NCBI RefSeq assembly: GCF_004784475.1 | Contig: NZ_SRRT01000006.1 | Coordinates: 186,001-250,000 of the forward strand | Length of the DNA: 64,000 nucleotides | Reading direction: 5' to 3' | From: Streptomyces bauhiniae | GTDB lineage: Bacteria; Actinomycetota; Actinomycetes; Streptomycetales; Streptomycetaceae | In this document: positions 23,491 to 31,920 of the stretch, piece after piece | Layout: the number at the start of each line of letters is the position of its first letter | Position numbering within the stretch: position 1 is the stretch's first letter | Position numbers and translations under genes: made by a program | The notes under the pieces: generated by a model | What the model was told of the DNA's origin: nothing | Databases searched by the model: none | The model's input: only the letters and a program-made list of their open reading frames with translations

Positions 23491-24585
23491 CTACTCCTCG
23501 GAGTCTTCCTCCTGGAGCCCCTTCGGCAGGATCGGCCCCTCACCCGGAGCCAGCGTGCCGAGGATGCGCTCCAGATCGTCCACCGAGGCGAACTCGACGG
23601 TGATCTTGCCCTTCTTCTGACCGAGGTCGACCTTCACCCGCGTCTCGAACCGGTCGGAGAGCCGCGTCGCCAGATCGCTCAGCGCCGGGGAGACCAAGGC
23701 GCCGGCCCGCGGCCCCTTGGCACGCTGGGCCCGCTGGGGGCGCGAGCCCATCAGGGTCACGATCTCCTCGACCGCCCGCACCGACAGCCCCTCGGCCACG
23801 ATGCGGTGCGCCAGCCGGTCCTGCTCCTCGGAGTCCTCCACCGACAGCAGCGCCCGCGCGTGACCGGCCGAGAGCACGCCCGCGGCGACCCTCTTCTGCA
23901 CGGTCGCCGAAAGCTTCAGCAGCCGCAGGGTGTTGGAGATCTGCGGCCGGGAACGCCCGATACGGTCGGCCAACTGGTCGTGCGTGCAGTTGAAGTCCTT
24001 GAGCAACTGGTCGTAGGCGTGCGCCTCTTCCAGCGGGTTCAACTGCGCGCGGTGCAGGTTCTCCAGCAGGGCGTCCAGCAGCAGCTTCTCGTCGTCCGTG
24101 GCACGGACGATCGCCGGGATGGACTCCAGCTCCGCCTCACGGCTGGCGCGCAGCCGGCGCTCACCCATGATCAGTTCATAGCGGTCGTCGCCCAGTTCCC
24201 GGACGACGACGGGCTGGAGCAGGCCGACCTCCTTGATGGAGATGACCAGTTCGTTCAGCGCGTCCTCGTCGAAGACCTCGCGCGGCTGGCGTGGGTTCGG
24301 CGTGATGGACTCGAGCGGCAGCTCGGCGAAGTAGGCACCGGCGGGCGGTGCGGGCCGCTCGTCGGCCGGGCTCGCCGGAGCCTCCACCGGCTCCTGGGGC
24401 GCCGACGGCAGGGCGCCGCCCCGGCCGATGCCGGTGGGCCTGCGGTCGGGCGACAGAGCCGTACCCGAAGCCGAGCCGGCGGACGAACCGCCGCCCAGCA
24501 CGGCCGAAGCCGGGATCTTCTCGGTCGGTGCTGCGGGGATCAGTGCGCCAAGTCCTCGGCCCAGCCCCCTTCGTCGATCACTCAC
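23491..24585 (-). CDS. parB: Chromosome partitioning protein ParB
   Basis: A 364-residue centromere-binding CTPase that loads on parS and spreads to form the segregation complex. The N-terminus MSDRRRGLGRGLGALI is the ParA-interacting tail. The CTP-binding ParB/Srx domain includes ITPNPRQPREVFDEDAL and IMGERRLRAS. A central HTH region (HDQLADRIGRSRPQISNTLRLLKL) recognises parS, and a C-terminal dimerisation domain follows (TRVKVDLGQKKGKITVEF). Start is GTG 24585; parA's stop overlaps it in GTGA, so the two are translationally coupled. The eight parS sites in this window are its targets. Confidence 0.97.
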   Translation of the reverse strand: MSDRRRGLGRGLGALIPAAPTEKIPASAVLGGGSSAGSASGTALSPDRRPTGIGRGGALPSAPQEPVEAPASPADERPAPPAGAYFAELPLESITPNPRQPREVFDEDALNELVISIKEVGLLQPVVVRELGDDRYELIMGERRLRASREAELESIPAIVRATDDEKLLLDALLENLHRAQLNPLEEAHAYDQLLKDFNCTHDQLADRIGRSRPQISNTLRLLKLSATVQKRVAAGVLSAGHARALLSVEDSEEQDRLAHRIVAEGLSVRAVEEIVTLMGSRPQRAQRAKGPRAGALVSPALSDLATRLSDRFETRVKVDLGQKKGKITVEFASVDDLERILGTLAPGEGPILPKGLQEEDSEE

Positions 24586-25655
24586 TGCATCCCCTCCACC
24601 ATGTTCGGGTCGTTCTGGGTGCCGAGGTGGGCCTGGGTCGGGTCATAGCTGACCCCCACGCCCCTCAGCGCGATCTCTCGGGCCGCCTCGAGATAGGAGA
24701 GCGCACCGCTCGATCCTGGATCGTAGGTCAGCACCGTCTGTCCGTAGCTCGGCGCCTCGGAGATACGGACCGAGCGGGGAATGCTCGTCCGCAGCACCTC
24801 GTCGCCGAAGTGGGTGCGCACCTCGTCCGCGACCTGGGAAGCGAGGCGGGTCCGGCCGTCGTACATGGTGAGCAGGATCGTCGACACATGCAGGGACTGG
24901 TTGAGGTGGCCCCGCACCAGGTCGACGTTGCGCAGAAGTTGGCCCAGGCCCTCCAGCGCGTAGTACTCGCACTGGATCGGGATGAGGACTTCCTGGCCGG
25001 CCACGAGGGCGTTGACCGTCAACAGGCCCAGCGACGGCGGGCAGTCGATGAGGATGTAGTCCAACGGCTGCTCGTACGCCTGGATGGCGCGCTCCAGCCG
25101 GCTCTCACGGGCCACCAGGGAGACCAGCTCGATCTCGGCGCCCGCGAGGTCGATCGTGGCGGGAGCGCAGAAGAGGCCCTCGACATCGGGGACGGGCTGG
25201 ACGACCTCGGCCAGGGGCCGACTGTCCACCAGCACGTCGTAGATGGAGGGGACTTCCGCGTGGTGGTCGATCCCCAGTGCCGTGGAGGCGTTCCCCTGCG
25301 GGTCCAGGTCGATCACCAGGACCCGGCCGCCGTGCAGGGCGAGGGAGGCCGCCAGATTGACGGTCGTCGTGGTCTTCCCGACGCCGCCCTTCTGGTTGGC
25401 GACCACGATGACTCGGGTCTGCTCCGGCCTCGGCATGCCTTCCGCGGCACGGCCCAGGGCGTCGACCGCCACTTGGGCCGCACGACCGATGGGAGTGTCG
25501 TCCATCGGAGGCGGTGTTTCACGTGAAACATCCGTCCCCCTCGATTCGGTACGGGGACCGGGGACCGGATCGGTCATCGGTCCCGCGATGTTGGCGTCGG
25601 ACCGCAAGGATTCACTCTCCTCGACTACAGGCTCGCAATGGACAGAGCCTCCCAT
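24582..25655 (-). CDS. parA: Chromosome partitioning ATPase ParA
   Basis: Walker-type ATPase driving segregation of oriC complexes, in Streptomyces especially during sporulation. It has 357 residues from ATG 25655 (MGGSVHCEP). The deviant Walker A KGGVGKTTT is at 89-97, with VLIDLDPQGNAST-like VIDLDPQGNAST and ILIDCPPSLG further on. The first ~75 residues are a Streptomyces-type extension that contains VSRET from an internal parS (25516-25529). An open frame continues 93 codons further upstream, but it is formed by the DnaA-box and parS leader and is rejected. The start has only a weak, close ribosome binding site, so an internal ATG (MTDPVPG) is also possible. Confidence 0.94.
   Translation of the reverse strand: MGGSVHCEPVVEESESLRSDANIAGPMTDPVPGPRTESRGTDVSRETPPPMDDTPIGRAAQVAVDALGRAAEGMPRPEQTRVIVVANQKGGVGKTTTTVNLAASLALHGGRVLVIDLDPQGNASTALGIDHHAEVPSIYDVLVDSRPLAEVVQPVPDVEGLFCAPATIDLAGAEIELVSLVARESRLERAIQAYEQPLDYILIDCPPSLGLLTVNALVAGQEVLIPIQCEYYALEGLGQLLRNVDLVRGHLNQSLHVSTILLTMYDGRTRLASQVADEVRTHFGDEVLRTSIPRSVRISEAPSYGQTVLTYDPGSSGALSYLEAAREIALRGVGVSYDPTQAHLGTQNDPNMVEGMQ
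25516..25529. other. parS: parS site inside parA
   Basis: Exact GTTTCACGTGAAAC in the 5' part of parA, encoding VSRET. Confidence 0.95.
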
Positions 25656-25691
25656 GCCTTCGGGGGCGTGAACCAGTGAGCCCTGTCCTTC

Positions 25692-25718
25692 TGTGGAGAA
25701 GTCCACCTCTGTGGACAA
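25692..25718 (-). promoter_or_regulatory. Two DnaA boxes in the parAB leader
   Basis: TGTGGAGAA (25692-25700, i.e. TTCTCCACA) and TGTGGACAA (25710-25718, i.e. the consensus TTGTCCACA) in the same orientation, 18 bases apart, 37-63 bases upstream of the parA start. Both 9-mers also occur in oriC. They could couple parAB expression to DnaA. Confidence 0.8.
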
Positions 25719-25814
25719 CTTCGGTACCCCTCCGAGTGAACCAAGAGGCCGCCGGTCGAGGGGTTCTGCCGCGGCACGACCGCGGCTGATGATGCCGTGC
25801 AGCAAAGAGCGACG

Positions 25815-25828
25815 TTTCACGTGAAACA
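25815..25828. other. parS: parS site upstream of parA
   Basis: Exact GTTTCACGTGAAAC in the gap between rsmG and parA, about 100 bases beyond the DnaA boxes. Confidence 0.95.
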
Positions 25829-25895
25829 CGATGCACAGCCACGAGGACCGGTGCTCTGCGACACTCCGGCCCACCCGGCCGACTAGCCCGGCCGG

Positions 25896-25933
25896 GAAAG
25901 AAAAATGCGCCCCCGGCCTCGGCCAGGGACGCA
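25896..25933 (-). terminator. Intrinsic terminator of the rpmH-rsmG gene run
   Basis: Hairpin TGCGCCCCCGGCC (25906-25918) / GGCCAGGGACGCA (25921-25933) with two G-U type mismatches. Read leftward it runs into TTTTTCTTTC, a good T-run. Confidence 0.8.
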
Positions 25934-25950
25934 CTCTCCAGAAATCAGCC

Positions 25951-26667
25951 TCAGCGACGCCGCCGCGTCCGGCTGGTGCGGGCCGCCTTGGCGCGCTTCG
26001 CGGCGAAGCGGACGCCGCCGGGGCTTTCGCCGACCTCCACGCGGACCACGGTGGACAGGGGGTCCACCACGCCCTCGCCGACCTGGAGGACGGAGGTGGA
26101 GACCGCGCCGAGCTTGCTGAGCGCGGTGGACGCCGCCTTCAGCTCCTCCTCGGCGGTGTCGCCCTTGAGCGCCAGCATCTCCCCGTAGGGCCGCAGCAGC
26201 GGGATGCCCCAGGTGGCCAGGCGGTCCAGCGGGGCCACGGCGCGCGCGGTCACCACATGAACCGGCGGCACCTTGCCCAGCATCTCCTCCGCGCGCCCGC
26301 GGACCACCGTGACGTGATCCAGGCCCAGCAGCTCCACGACCTCGGTGAGGAACGTGGTGCGCCGCAGCAGGGGCTCCAGCAGGGTGATGTTGAGGTCGTC
26401 CCGGACCAGGGCCAGCGGAATGCCGGGCAGTCCCGCGCCCGAGCCGACATCGCACACCGTCACCCCCTCGGGGACGGCCTCGGAGAGCACCGCGCAGTTC
26501 AGCAGATGCCGCTCCCACAGCCGGGGCACCTCCCGCGGGCCGATCAGACCACGCTGGACGCCTGCCTCGGCCAGCAGCTCCGCATAGCGGACCGCGTCAT
26601 CGAAGCGATCGCCAAACACTGCCCGCGCCTCTTCGGGCGCGGGGGGAAGCTCCGCTGCCTCCGTCAC
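25951..26667 (-). CDS. rsmG: 16S rRNA (guanine527-N7)-methyltransferase RsmG (GidB)
   Basis: SAM-dependent methyltransferase that modifies G527 of 16S rRNA; its loss gives low-level streptomycin resistance. It has 238 residues from GTG 26667 (VTEAAELPPAP), with GGAAGGAC upstream. The SAM-binding motif I is VCDVGSGAGLPGIPLAL, followed by LLEPLLRRTTFLTEV and VTARAVAPLDRL, all RsmG-like. The C-terminus is very basic (RTSRTRRRR). It is the last gene of the leftward rpmH-rnpA-yidD-yidC-jag-rsmG run, separated from jag by a hairpin at 26738-26766. Confidence 0.95.
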   Translation of the reverse strand: MTEAAELPPAPEEARAVFGDRFDDAVRYAELLAEAGVQRGLIGPREVPRLWERHLLNCAVLSEAVPEGVTVCDVGSGAGLPGIPLALVRDDLNITLLEPLLRRTTFLTEVVELLGLDHVTVVRGRAEEMLGKVPPVHVVTARAVAPLDRLATWGIPLLRPYGEMLALKGDTAEEELKAASTALSKLGAVSTSVLQVGEGVVDPLSTVVRVEVGESPGGVRFAAKRAKAARTSRTRRRR

Positions 26668-26689
26668 GGGGACCGTCCTTCCGTACCGC

Positions 26690-26710
26690 GCCGGTGCTTC
26701 ACGCACCGGC
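26690..26710 (-). other. Small hairpin in the rsmG leader
   Basis: GCCGGTGC (26690-26697) / GCACCGGC (26703-26710), 5-base loop, just upstream of the rsmG ribosome binding site. It might modulate rsmG expression; no more can be said. Confidence 0.35.
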
Positions 26711-26737
26711 CCTCAGAACTACCAGGCTGACAAAGTT

Positions 26738-26766
26738 CGGCCCCGTCTGTTGGTCAGACGGGGCCG
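26738..26766 (-). terminator. Terminator or attenuator between jag and rsmG
   Basis: Perfect 12-bp arms CGGCCCCGTCTG (26738-26749) / CAGACGGGGCCG (26755-26766), 5-base loop. It lies 19 bases after the jag stop and is followed, leftward, by AACTTTG, so termination is likely partial. Confidence 0.7.
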
Positions 26767-26784
26767 ATGGAACCATGGGGCCGA

Positions 26785-27297
26785 TCAGGCGGGCAGCACG
26801 ACGACGAAGCGCTGAGGCTCCTCGCCCTCGGACTCGCTGCGCAGTCCCGCGCCCTTGATCGCGTCGTGGACGACCTTGCGCTCGAACGGGGTCATCGGCT
26901 TGAGCTTGACCGGCTCGCCGGTGCTCTTGACCTCGGCGGCCGCCTTGGCGCCCAGCTCGGCCAGCTCGGTGCGCTTCTGCGCCCGGTAGCCCGCGATGTC
27001 CAGCATCAGCCGGCTGCGGTCACCGGTCTCGCGGTGCACAGCCAGGCGCGTCAGCTCCTGAAGGGCCTCCAGCACCTCGCCGTCCCGGCCGACCAGCTTC
27101 TGCAGATCGCGGCCCGGCGCGTCGCTGATGATCGAGACGGAGGCGCGGTCGGCCTCCACGTCCATGTCGATGTCGCCGTCGAGATCGGCGATGTCCAGCA
27201 GACCCTCGAGGTAGTCCGCAGCGATCTCACCCTCCTGCTCCAGGCGGGTGAGGGTGTCTGCACCCTCGGCGGCGGCGGTGGTGGTGCCTTCCGTCAC
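26785..27297 (-). CDS. jag: Jag/KhpB-type RNA-binding protein (KH and R3H domains)
   Basis: A 170-residue cytosolic RNA-binding protein of the SpoIIIJ-associated (Jag/EloR/KhpB) family. The acidic N-terminal third is unlike the Jag-N domain of Firmicutes. A KH domain contains GRDLQKLVGRDGEVLEALQEL (the GxxG-type loop region), and an R3H domain near the C-terminus contains LKPMTPFERKVVHDAIKGAGLRSES. GTG 27297 has AAGGAG about 9 bases upstream. It follows yidC by 15 bases and is almost certainly co-transcribed with it, as in most bacteria with this order. Confidence 0.93.
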   Translation of the reverse strand: MTEGTTTAAAEGADTLTRLEQEGEIAADYLEGLLDIADLDGDIDMDVEADRASVSIISDAPGRDLQKLVGRDGEVLEALQELTRLAVHRETGDRSRLMLDIAGYRAQKRTELAELGAKAAAEVKSTGEPVKLKPMTPFERKVVHDAIKGAGLRSESEGEEPQRFVVVLPA

Positions 27298-27312
27298 GGG
27301 ATGGGCTCCTTC

Positions 27313-28605
27313 TTACTTCTTGGACGGGGACTTGGGCCGCTGGCCACCCTTGCGCTGCCCGGACTGGGCCTTGCTGCGGGTGCCGGAACCGGGCTTCGGA
27401 GACTGCTTGGGGGGCGCGGGCGCGGCGTCCTGCGGCTCCTCGGACTTGGTCAGCGAGGGCGAAGGAGCGGAGGGCTCATCGGCCGGCTCGGCCTCGTGCG
27501 GCTGCTTGATCCCCGACTGGCGCTGGGACTTGCTCTGCCGCTTGGGCTGCTGACGGCGCGGGGCGCCGGCGGCCGCGGTGGGCGTGCCGTCCTCGGTCTG
27601 GGCGACGGCCTGGCTGTCGCTCTTGACCACGTTGCCGTCCGCCTGGGCGGTGAGACCGGCCTTGGTGAGGGAGTTGATGAACTTCCGCTCAGCCTCGTTG
27701 CGGTCGCGGCCCTTGGCGACGATCGCCTTGACGATCACCCGGGCGCTCCGGCTGCGGACCTTGCCGTGGTGCGTGACGTGACCGGTCAGGCGCTCCAGGT
27801 AGGCGGCCTGCGCCTTGGAGCCCGGAGTCGGGTTGTTGCGGATGACGTACATCTGCTGGCCCATGGTCCACACGTTGGTGGTCAGCCAGTAGACGAGGAC
27901 ACCGACCGGGAAGTTGATGCCGAAGACGGCGAACATGATCGGGAAGACGTACATCAGCATCTTCTGCTGCTGCATGAACGGGGTCTTCACCGAGGTGTCG
28001 ACGTTCTTCGTCATGAGCTGGCGCTGCGTGTAGAACTGCGACGCCGACATCAGGATGATCATGATGGCGGTGACGACCCGCACATCGGTGACGGTGGCAC
28101 CGAGGGCGTGCAGGGTGTCCGCGTTGTCCTTGAACTTCGCCGCGAGCGGGGCACCGAAGATGTGCGCCTTACGGGCGCTCTCCAGCAGCGAGTCGTTGAT
28201 GACGCCGATGGTCTTGCCCGACGCGATGCCGTTGAGCACGTGGTACAGGGCGAAGAAGAACGGCGACTGCGCCAGGATGGGAAGGCACGAGGAGAGCGGG
28301 TTGGTACCCGACTCCTTGTACAGCTTCATCATCTCTTCGGACTGGCGCTGCTTGTCGTTCTTGTAGCGCTCCTGGATCTTCTTCATCTCCGGCTGGAGCG
28401 TCTGCATCGCGCGCGTCGCCTTGATCTGCTTCACGAAGAGCGGGATCAGGCAGATGCGGATCAGGACCACCAGGGACACGATGGACAGGCCCCAGGCCCA
28501 ACCCGTGTCCGGGCCGAAGATGGACCCGTACACCGTGTGGAACTGGACGATGACCCAGGAGACGGGTGTCGTGATGAAGCTGAAGAAGCTGGCAATCGTG
28601 TCCAC
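27313..28605 (-). CDS. yidC: Membrane protein insertase YidC
   Basis: A 430-residue Oxa1/YidC insertase that helps proteins into the cytoplasmic membrane. Membrane segment 1 is near the N-terminus (GLSIVSLVVLIRICLIPLFV), followed by the conserved cytoplasmic coiled hairpin RAMQTLQPEMKKIQERYK and the segment LPILAQSPFFFALYHVL. Further segments are near residues 170-190, 215-240 and 230-255. The last ~130 residues are basic, Gln/Ser/Pro-rich and ribosome-facing, ending KGGQRPKSPSKK. Start is GTG 28605, only 3 bases past the yidD stop. The type lacks the large periplasmic domain of Gram-negative YidC, as expected for Gram-positives. Confidence 0.96.
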   Translation of the reverse strand: MDTIASFFSFITTPVSWVIVQFHTVYGSIFGPDTGWAWGLSIVSLVVLIRICLIPLFVKQIKATRAMQTLQPEMKKIQERYKNDKQRQSEEMMKLYKESGTNPLSSCLPILAQSPFFFALYHVLNGIASGKTIGVINDSLLESARKAHIFGAPLAAKFKDNADTLHALGATVTDVRVVTAIMIILMSASQFYTQRQLMTKNVDTSVKTPFMQQQKMLMYVFPIMFAVFGINFPVGVLVYWLTTNVWTMGQQMYVIRNNPTPGSKAQAAYLERLTGHVTHHGKVRSRSARVIVKAIVAKGRDRNEAERKFINSLTKAGLTAQADGNVVKSDSQAVAQTEDGTPTAAAGAPRRQQPKRQSKSQRQSGIKQPHEAEPADEPSAPSPSLTKSEEPQDAAPAPPKQSPKPGSGTRSKAQSGQRKGGQRPKSPSKK

Positions 28606-28608
28606 TAA

Positions 28609-28971
28609 TCATGCTCCTTGGGCATGGGACGAGGTCTCTGCGGCCGGGCCCGAAGGTGGCTCGGAAGAAAGCTTCGCCTCGGTGGCCGGGTCGGCGGAGT
28701 TCCCGCCCTTGCGTGCGCCCCAGGCGTTGCGCAGCATTTCGTGCCACCGCGGGCGCTTGCGCGGCGGGACATGGTCCACACCGCCCAGCGACCACGGATT
28801 GCAGCGGAGAATGCGCCAGGCCGTGAGAGCTGTTCCCTTGATGGCACCGTGCCGGTCGATGGCCGTGTAGCCGTAGTGGGAGCACGACGGGTAGTACTTG
28901 CACACCGGCCCCAGCAGCGGACTGATCGTCCACTGGTACAACTTGATCAGAGCCAGTAGCGGGTACTTCAT
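28609..28971 (-). CDS. yidD: Membrane protein insertion efficiency factor YidD
   Basis: A 120-residue amphipathic membrane-associated protein assisting YidC. The family hallmark is clear: LIKLYQWTISPLLGPVCKYYPSCSHYGYTAI, with conserved cysteines in CKYYPSC, then ILRCNPWSLGGVDHVP. The C-terminal 40 residues are variable. Its ATG overlaps the rnpA stop (ATGA, 28968-28971), so translation is coupled. Confidence 0.95.
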   Translation of the reverse strand: MKYPLLALIKLYQWTISPLLGPVCKYYPSCSHYGYTAIDRHGAIKGTALTAWRILRCNPWSLGGVDHVPPRKRPRWHEMLRNAWGARKGGNSADPATEAKLSSEPPSGPAAETSSHAQGA

Positions 28972-29339
28972 CGCGTGCCCCCTCCCAGTAGCCGCTGGAT
29001 AGCGGCGTCCAGGTCTTGGGCCAGCCGTGCGTGGTCCGCGTCGCCCGATCCGGGCAGCGCGCGTACGACTACCAGGCTACCGGGGGGAAACAGGGCGACT
29101 CGGTCACGCATCAGGTGACGCAGTCTGCGCTTGACGGTATTGCGGACGACCGCGTTGCCCACGGCCTTGCTCACGACGAAACCCGCACGCGTCGGGGGAG
29201 CGCTCTCCCCAGGCGCGTGCGGGTCCGTGGCACCGCTACGAAGGTGGACGACGAGAGTCGGACGACCGGCCCGGCGTCCTCGTCGTACCGCGGATGCGAA
29301 GTCCTCGCGCCGCCTCAGCCGGTATTCGCGGGGCAGCAC
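28968..29339 (-). CDS. rnpA: Ribonuclease P protein component
   Basis: A 123-residue basic protein subunit of RNase P, which with the RNA subunit matures tRNA 5' ends. Typical blocks are MLPREYRLRRREDFASAVRRG at the start, GFVVSKAVGNAVVRNTVKRRLRHLMR (the RNR motif region), and VVVRALPGSG. Start is GTG 29339. It lies 21 bases after rpmH and overlaps yidD, the classical order next to dnaA. Confidence 0.96.
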   Translation of the reverse strand: MLPREYRLRRREDFASAVRRGRRAGRPTLVVHLRSGATDPHAPGESAPPTRAGFVVSKAVGNAVVRNTVKRRLRHLMRDRVALFPPGSLVVVRALPGSGDADHARLAQDLDAAIQRLLGGGTR

Positions 29340-29360
29340 GATGTCATGACCTGATCGGGA

Positions 29361-29498
29361 TCAGGCGGACAGACGGGCGCGACCCTTGCTGCGGCGGGTC
29401 GCCAGGATGGCGCGGCCGGCACGGGTACGCATACGCAGCCGGAAGCCGTGGGTCTTCGCGCGACGACGGTTGTTCGGCTGGAAGGTGCGCTTGCTCAC
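29361..29498 (-). CDS. rpmH: 50S ribosomal protein L34
   Basis: A 45-residue, extremely basic ribosomal protein. It reads MSKRTFQPNNRRRAKTHGFR and continues with RMRTRAGRAILATRRSKGR to the end, matching L34 throughout. Start is GTG 29498, with TGGAG upstream; stop is TGA at 29361-29363. It is the first gene of the leftward run and is divergent from dnaA. Confidence 0.97.
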   Translation of the reverse strand: MSKRTFQPNNRRRAKTHGFRLRMRTRAGRAILATRRSKGRARLSA

Positions 29499-29903
29499 TC
29501 GGGGGCTCCAGAAGAAATCGGTAGTGGCGGGGTGCCGTCCTGGCTGTCACCGTGCGCCCACGAGTAGCTCGCGTCACGCCCGAGTGCACCGCTTCCCGAT
29601 CACCTGAAGCGATCTGTGCCCATCGGAGGCAGGCGGCAGCAGCCATCGACAACTCGACCTGGTTACGGTACGCGCGGCTACGCCATCCGGTCAAACCGGC
29701 GCCCGTCGGGGGAGACTGTCCACAGGCTGGGGACAACAACTTGAACCCTACCGGTTGCCCTGACTACCGTGGCTGGACTCCGATTCGTTCCCTTGTCCCC
29801 GCACGACCGGGATTGCCCGGCCCAGTCCGGCCCGTCCACCCGATTTTCATCCCGACCCATCCCACAACCACACGTTCGTGGGACCTGCGAGAGAGCGTGC
29901 CCT
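29499..29903. promoter_or_regulatory. Divergent rpmH/dnaA control region with two DnaA boxes
   Basis: 405 bases without a gene. Two DnaA-box-like 9-mers lie head to head: CTGTCCACA (29716-29724) and TGGGGACAA (29728-29736, i.e. TTGTCCCCA), 3 bases apart, 168-188 bases upstream of the dnaA start. They fit autoregulation of dnaA, which has been described in Streptomyces. I could not identify the promoters with confidence. Confidence 0.7.
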
Positions 29904-31865
29904 GTGGCTGACGTACCTGCCGATCTTGCCGCAGTGTGGCCACGCGTACTGGAGGAACTCCTGGGCGAGGGCCGGGGCCAGGGCGTCGAGACCAAGGACG
30001 AGCACTGGATCAGGCGCTGCCAGCCGCTGGCCCTGGTCGCGGACACCGCACTGCTCGCGGTGCCGAACGAATTCGCCAAGGGCGTACTGGAGGGCCGCCT
30101 GGCCCCGGTCGTCAGCGAGACCCTGAGCCGTGAGTGCGGCCGGCCCATCCGGATCGCCATCACGGTGGACGACTCCGTCGGCGGCCCCCCGGCCCCCCAG
30201 CCGTCCGGCGGCCACGAGCAGCCCGACTCCCGCGACCGCGACCAGCGTGACCAGCGCGAACAGGGCGCCCCGCCGCGCTACGAGGAGCCGGAACTGCCCT
30301 CCGGCCCCTACGAGGGCTACGGCCGCCACCGCGCCGACGACCAGCAGCGCCAGGGCGACGGCCCGGCCGGCCGCGGCGAGCGCCCGCCGACCGCGCGTGA
30401 GGAGCGGATGCCGACGGCCCGCCCCACCTACCCGGCCGAGTACCAGCGCCCCGAGCCGGGCGCCTGGCCGCGCTCCGGCCAGGACGACTACGGCTGGCAG
30501 CAGCCCCGCCTCGGCTACCCCGAGCGCGACCCCTACGCCTCCCCGTCCCAGGACTCCTACGGCGCGCCGGACTACCGCGCCCCCGGCCGCGAGCGCCAGG
30601 GATACGAGCAGCAGCGCCCCGACTACGACGCCCCGCGCCCGGAGTACGGCACGCCGCGTGCCGAGTACGACCAGCGCGACCCGGTCCGGCGCGAGCGGCC
30701 CGAGCCGCCGTCCGACAGCGGTGCCGGGCGGCGCGGCGGCGGGACCGGGCGTCCCGAGCTGCCGTCCACCGGACGCGGCGGCGCCGGCTCGTCGTCCTCC
30801 GCGTCGCCGAGCGCCGGGGGCCCCGGTGAGCCGACCGCGCGGCTGAACCCGAAGTACCTCTTCGACACCTTCGTCATCGGCGCGTCCAACCGCTTCGCGC
30901 ACGCGGCCGCGGTGGCGGTCGCCGAGGCGCCGGCCAAGGCGTACAACCCCCTGTTCATCTATGGGGAGTCGGGGCTCGGCAAGACGCACCTGCTGCACGC
31001 GATCGGGCACTACGCGCGCAGCCTGTACCCCGGCACTCGGGTGCGGTACGTCAGCTCGGAGGAGTTCACCAACGAGTTCATCAACTCCATCCGCGACGGC
31101 AAGGGCGACAGCTTCCGCAAGCGGTACCGGGAGATGGACATCCTGCTCGTCGACGACATCCAGTTCCTCGCGGACAAGGAGTCGACGCAGGAGGAGTTCT
31201 TCCACACCTTCAACACGCTGCACAACGCCAACAAGCAGATCGTGCTGTCGTCCGACCGGCCGCCCAAGCAGCTCGTCACGCTGGAGGACCGGCTGCGCAA
31301 CCGCTTCGAGTGGGGTCTGATCACCGACGTCCAGCCGCCCGAGCTGGAGACGCGGATCGCGATCCTGCGCAAGAAGGCGGTGCAGGAGCAGCTCAACGCC
31401 CCGCCGGAGGTGCTGGAGTTCATCGCCTCCCGGATCTCGCGGAACATCCGTGAGCTGGAGGGCGCGCTGATCCGGGTCACAGCCTTCGCCTCGCTCAACC
31501 GGCAGCCGGTGGACCTCGGGCTCACCGAGATCGTCCTCAAGGACCTGATCCCCGGCGGCGAGGACTCCGCCCCCGAGATCACGGCGCCGGCCATCATGGG
31601 GGCCACCGCGGACTACTTCGGGCTCACGGTGGACGACCTCTGCGGCACCTCGCGCGGCCGCGCGCTGGTCACCGCCCGGCAGATCGCCATGTACCTGTGC
31701 CGCGAGCTGACGGACCTGTCGCTGCCCAAGATCGGCGCGCAGTTCGGCGGCCGCGACCACACCACCGTCATGCACGCGGACCGCAAGATCCGGGCCCTGA
31801 TGGCCGAACGGCGCTCGATCTACAACCAGGTCACCGAACTGACGAACCGCATCAAGAACGGCTGA
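29904..31865 (+). CDS. dnaA: Chromosomal replication initiator protein DnaA
   Basis: ATP-dependent initiator binding DnaA boxes in the adjacent oriC. It has 653 residues from GTG 29904 (VADVPADLAAVWPRVL), the Streptomyces start; an upstream open frame is rejected. Domain I is ~1-90. Domain II is very long (~90-310), disordered and Arg/Tyr/Pro/Gly-rich, which is the Streptomyces peculiarity. The domain III AAA+ starts near 310 with LNPKYLFDTFVIGASNRFAHAA; Walker A GESGLGKTH is near 354 and Walker B ILLVDDIQFL near 413. Domain IV ends with GGRDHTTVMHADRKIRAL near 615, the DnaA-box-recognition signature. Confidence 0.98.
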   Translation: MADVPADLAAVWPRVLEELLGEGRGQGVETKDEHWIRRCQPLALVADTALLAVPNEFAKGVLEGRLAPVVSETLSRECGRPIRIAITVDDSVGGPPAPQPSGGHEQPDSRDRDQRDQREQGAPPRYEEPELPSGPYEGYGRHRADDQQRQGDGPAGRGERPPTAREERMPTARPTYPAEYQRPEPGAWPRSGQDDYGWQQPRLGYPERDPYASPSQDSYGAPDYRAPGRERQGYEQQRPDYDAPRPEYGTPRAEYDQRDPVRRERPEPPSDSGAGRRGGGTGRPELPSTGRGGAGSSSSASPSAGGPGEPTARLNPKYLFDTFVIGASNRFAHAAAVAVAEAPAKAYNPLFIYGESGLGKTHLLHAIGHYARSLYPGTRVRYVSSEEFTNEFINSIRDGKGDSFRKRYREMDILLVDDIQFLADKESTQEEFFHTFNTLHNANKQIVLSSDRPPKQLVTLEDRLRNRFEWGLITDVQPPELETRIAILRKKAVQEQLNAPPEVLEFIASRISRNIRELEGALIRVTAFASLNRQPVDLGLTEIVLKDLIPGGEDSAPEITAPAIMGATADYFGLTVDDLCGTSRGRALVTARQIAMYLCRELTDLSLPKIGAQFGGRDHTTVMHADRKIRALMAERRSIYNQVTELTNRIKNG

Positions 31866-31886
31866 CGTCGGCCGCGCACGGCCCTT

Positions 31887-31920
31887 GAGGGCGCTCCGGG
31901 AGGTCACCGGGGCGCCCTTC
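31887..31920 (+). terminator. Hairpin terminator after dnaA
   Basis: AGGGCGCTCCGG (31888-31899) / CCGGGGCGCCCT (31907-31918) with one G-U position, 22 bases past the dnaA stop. Confidence 0.65.

Noticed and set aside
25656..25934. 93-codon N-terminal extension of ParA
   Set aside because: Encoded by the DnaA-box and parS leader; the remaining 357-residue protein matches the known Streptomyces length.
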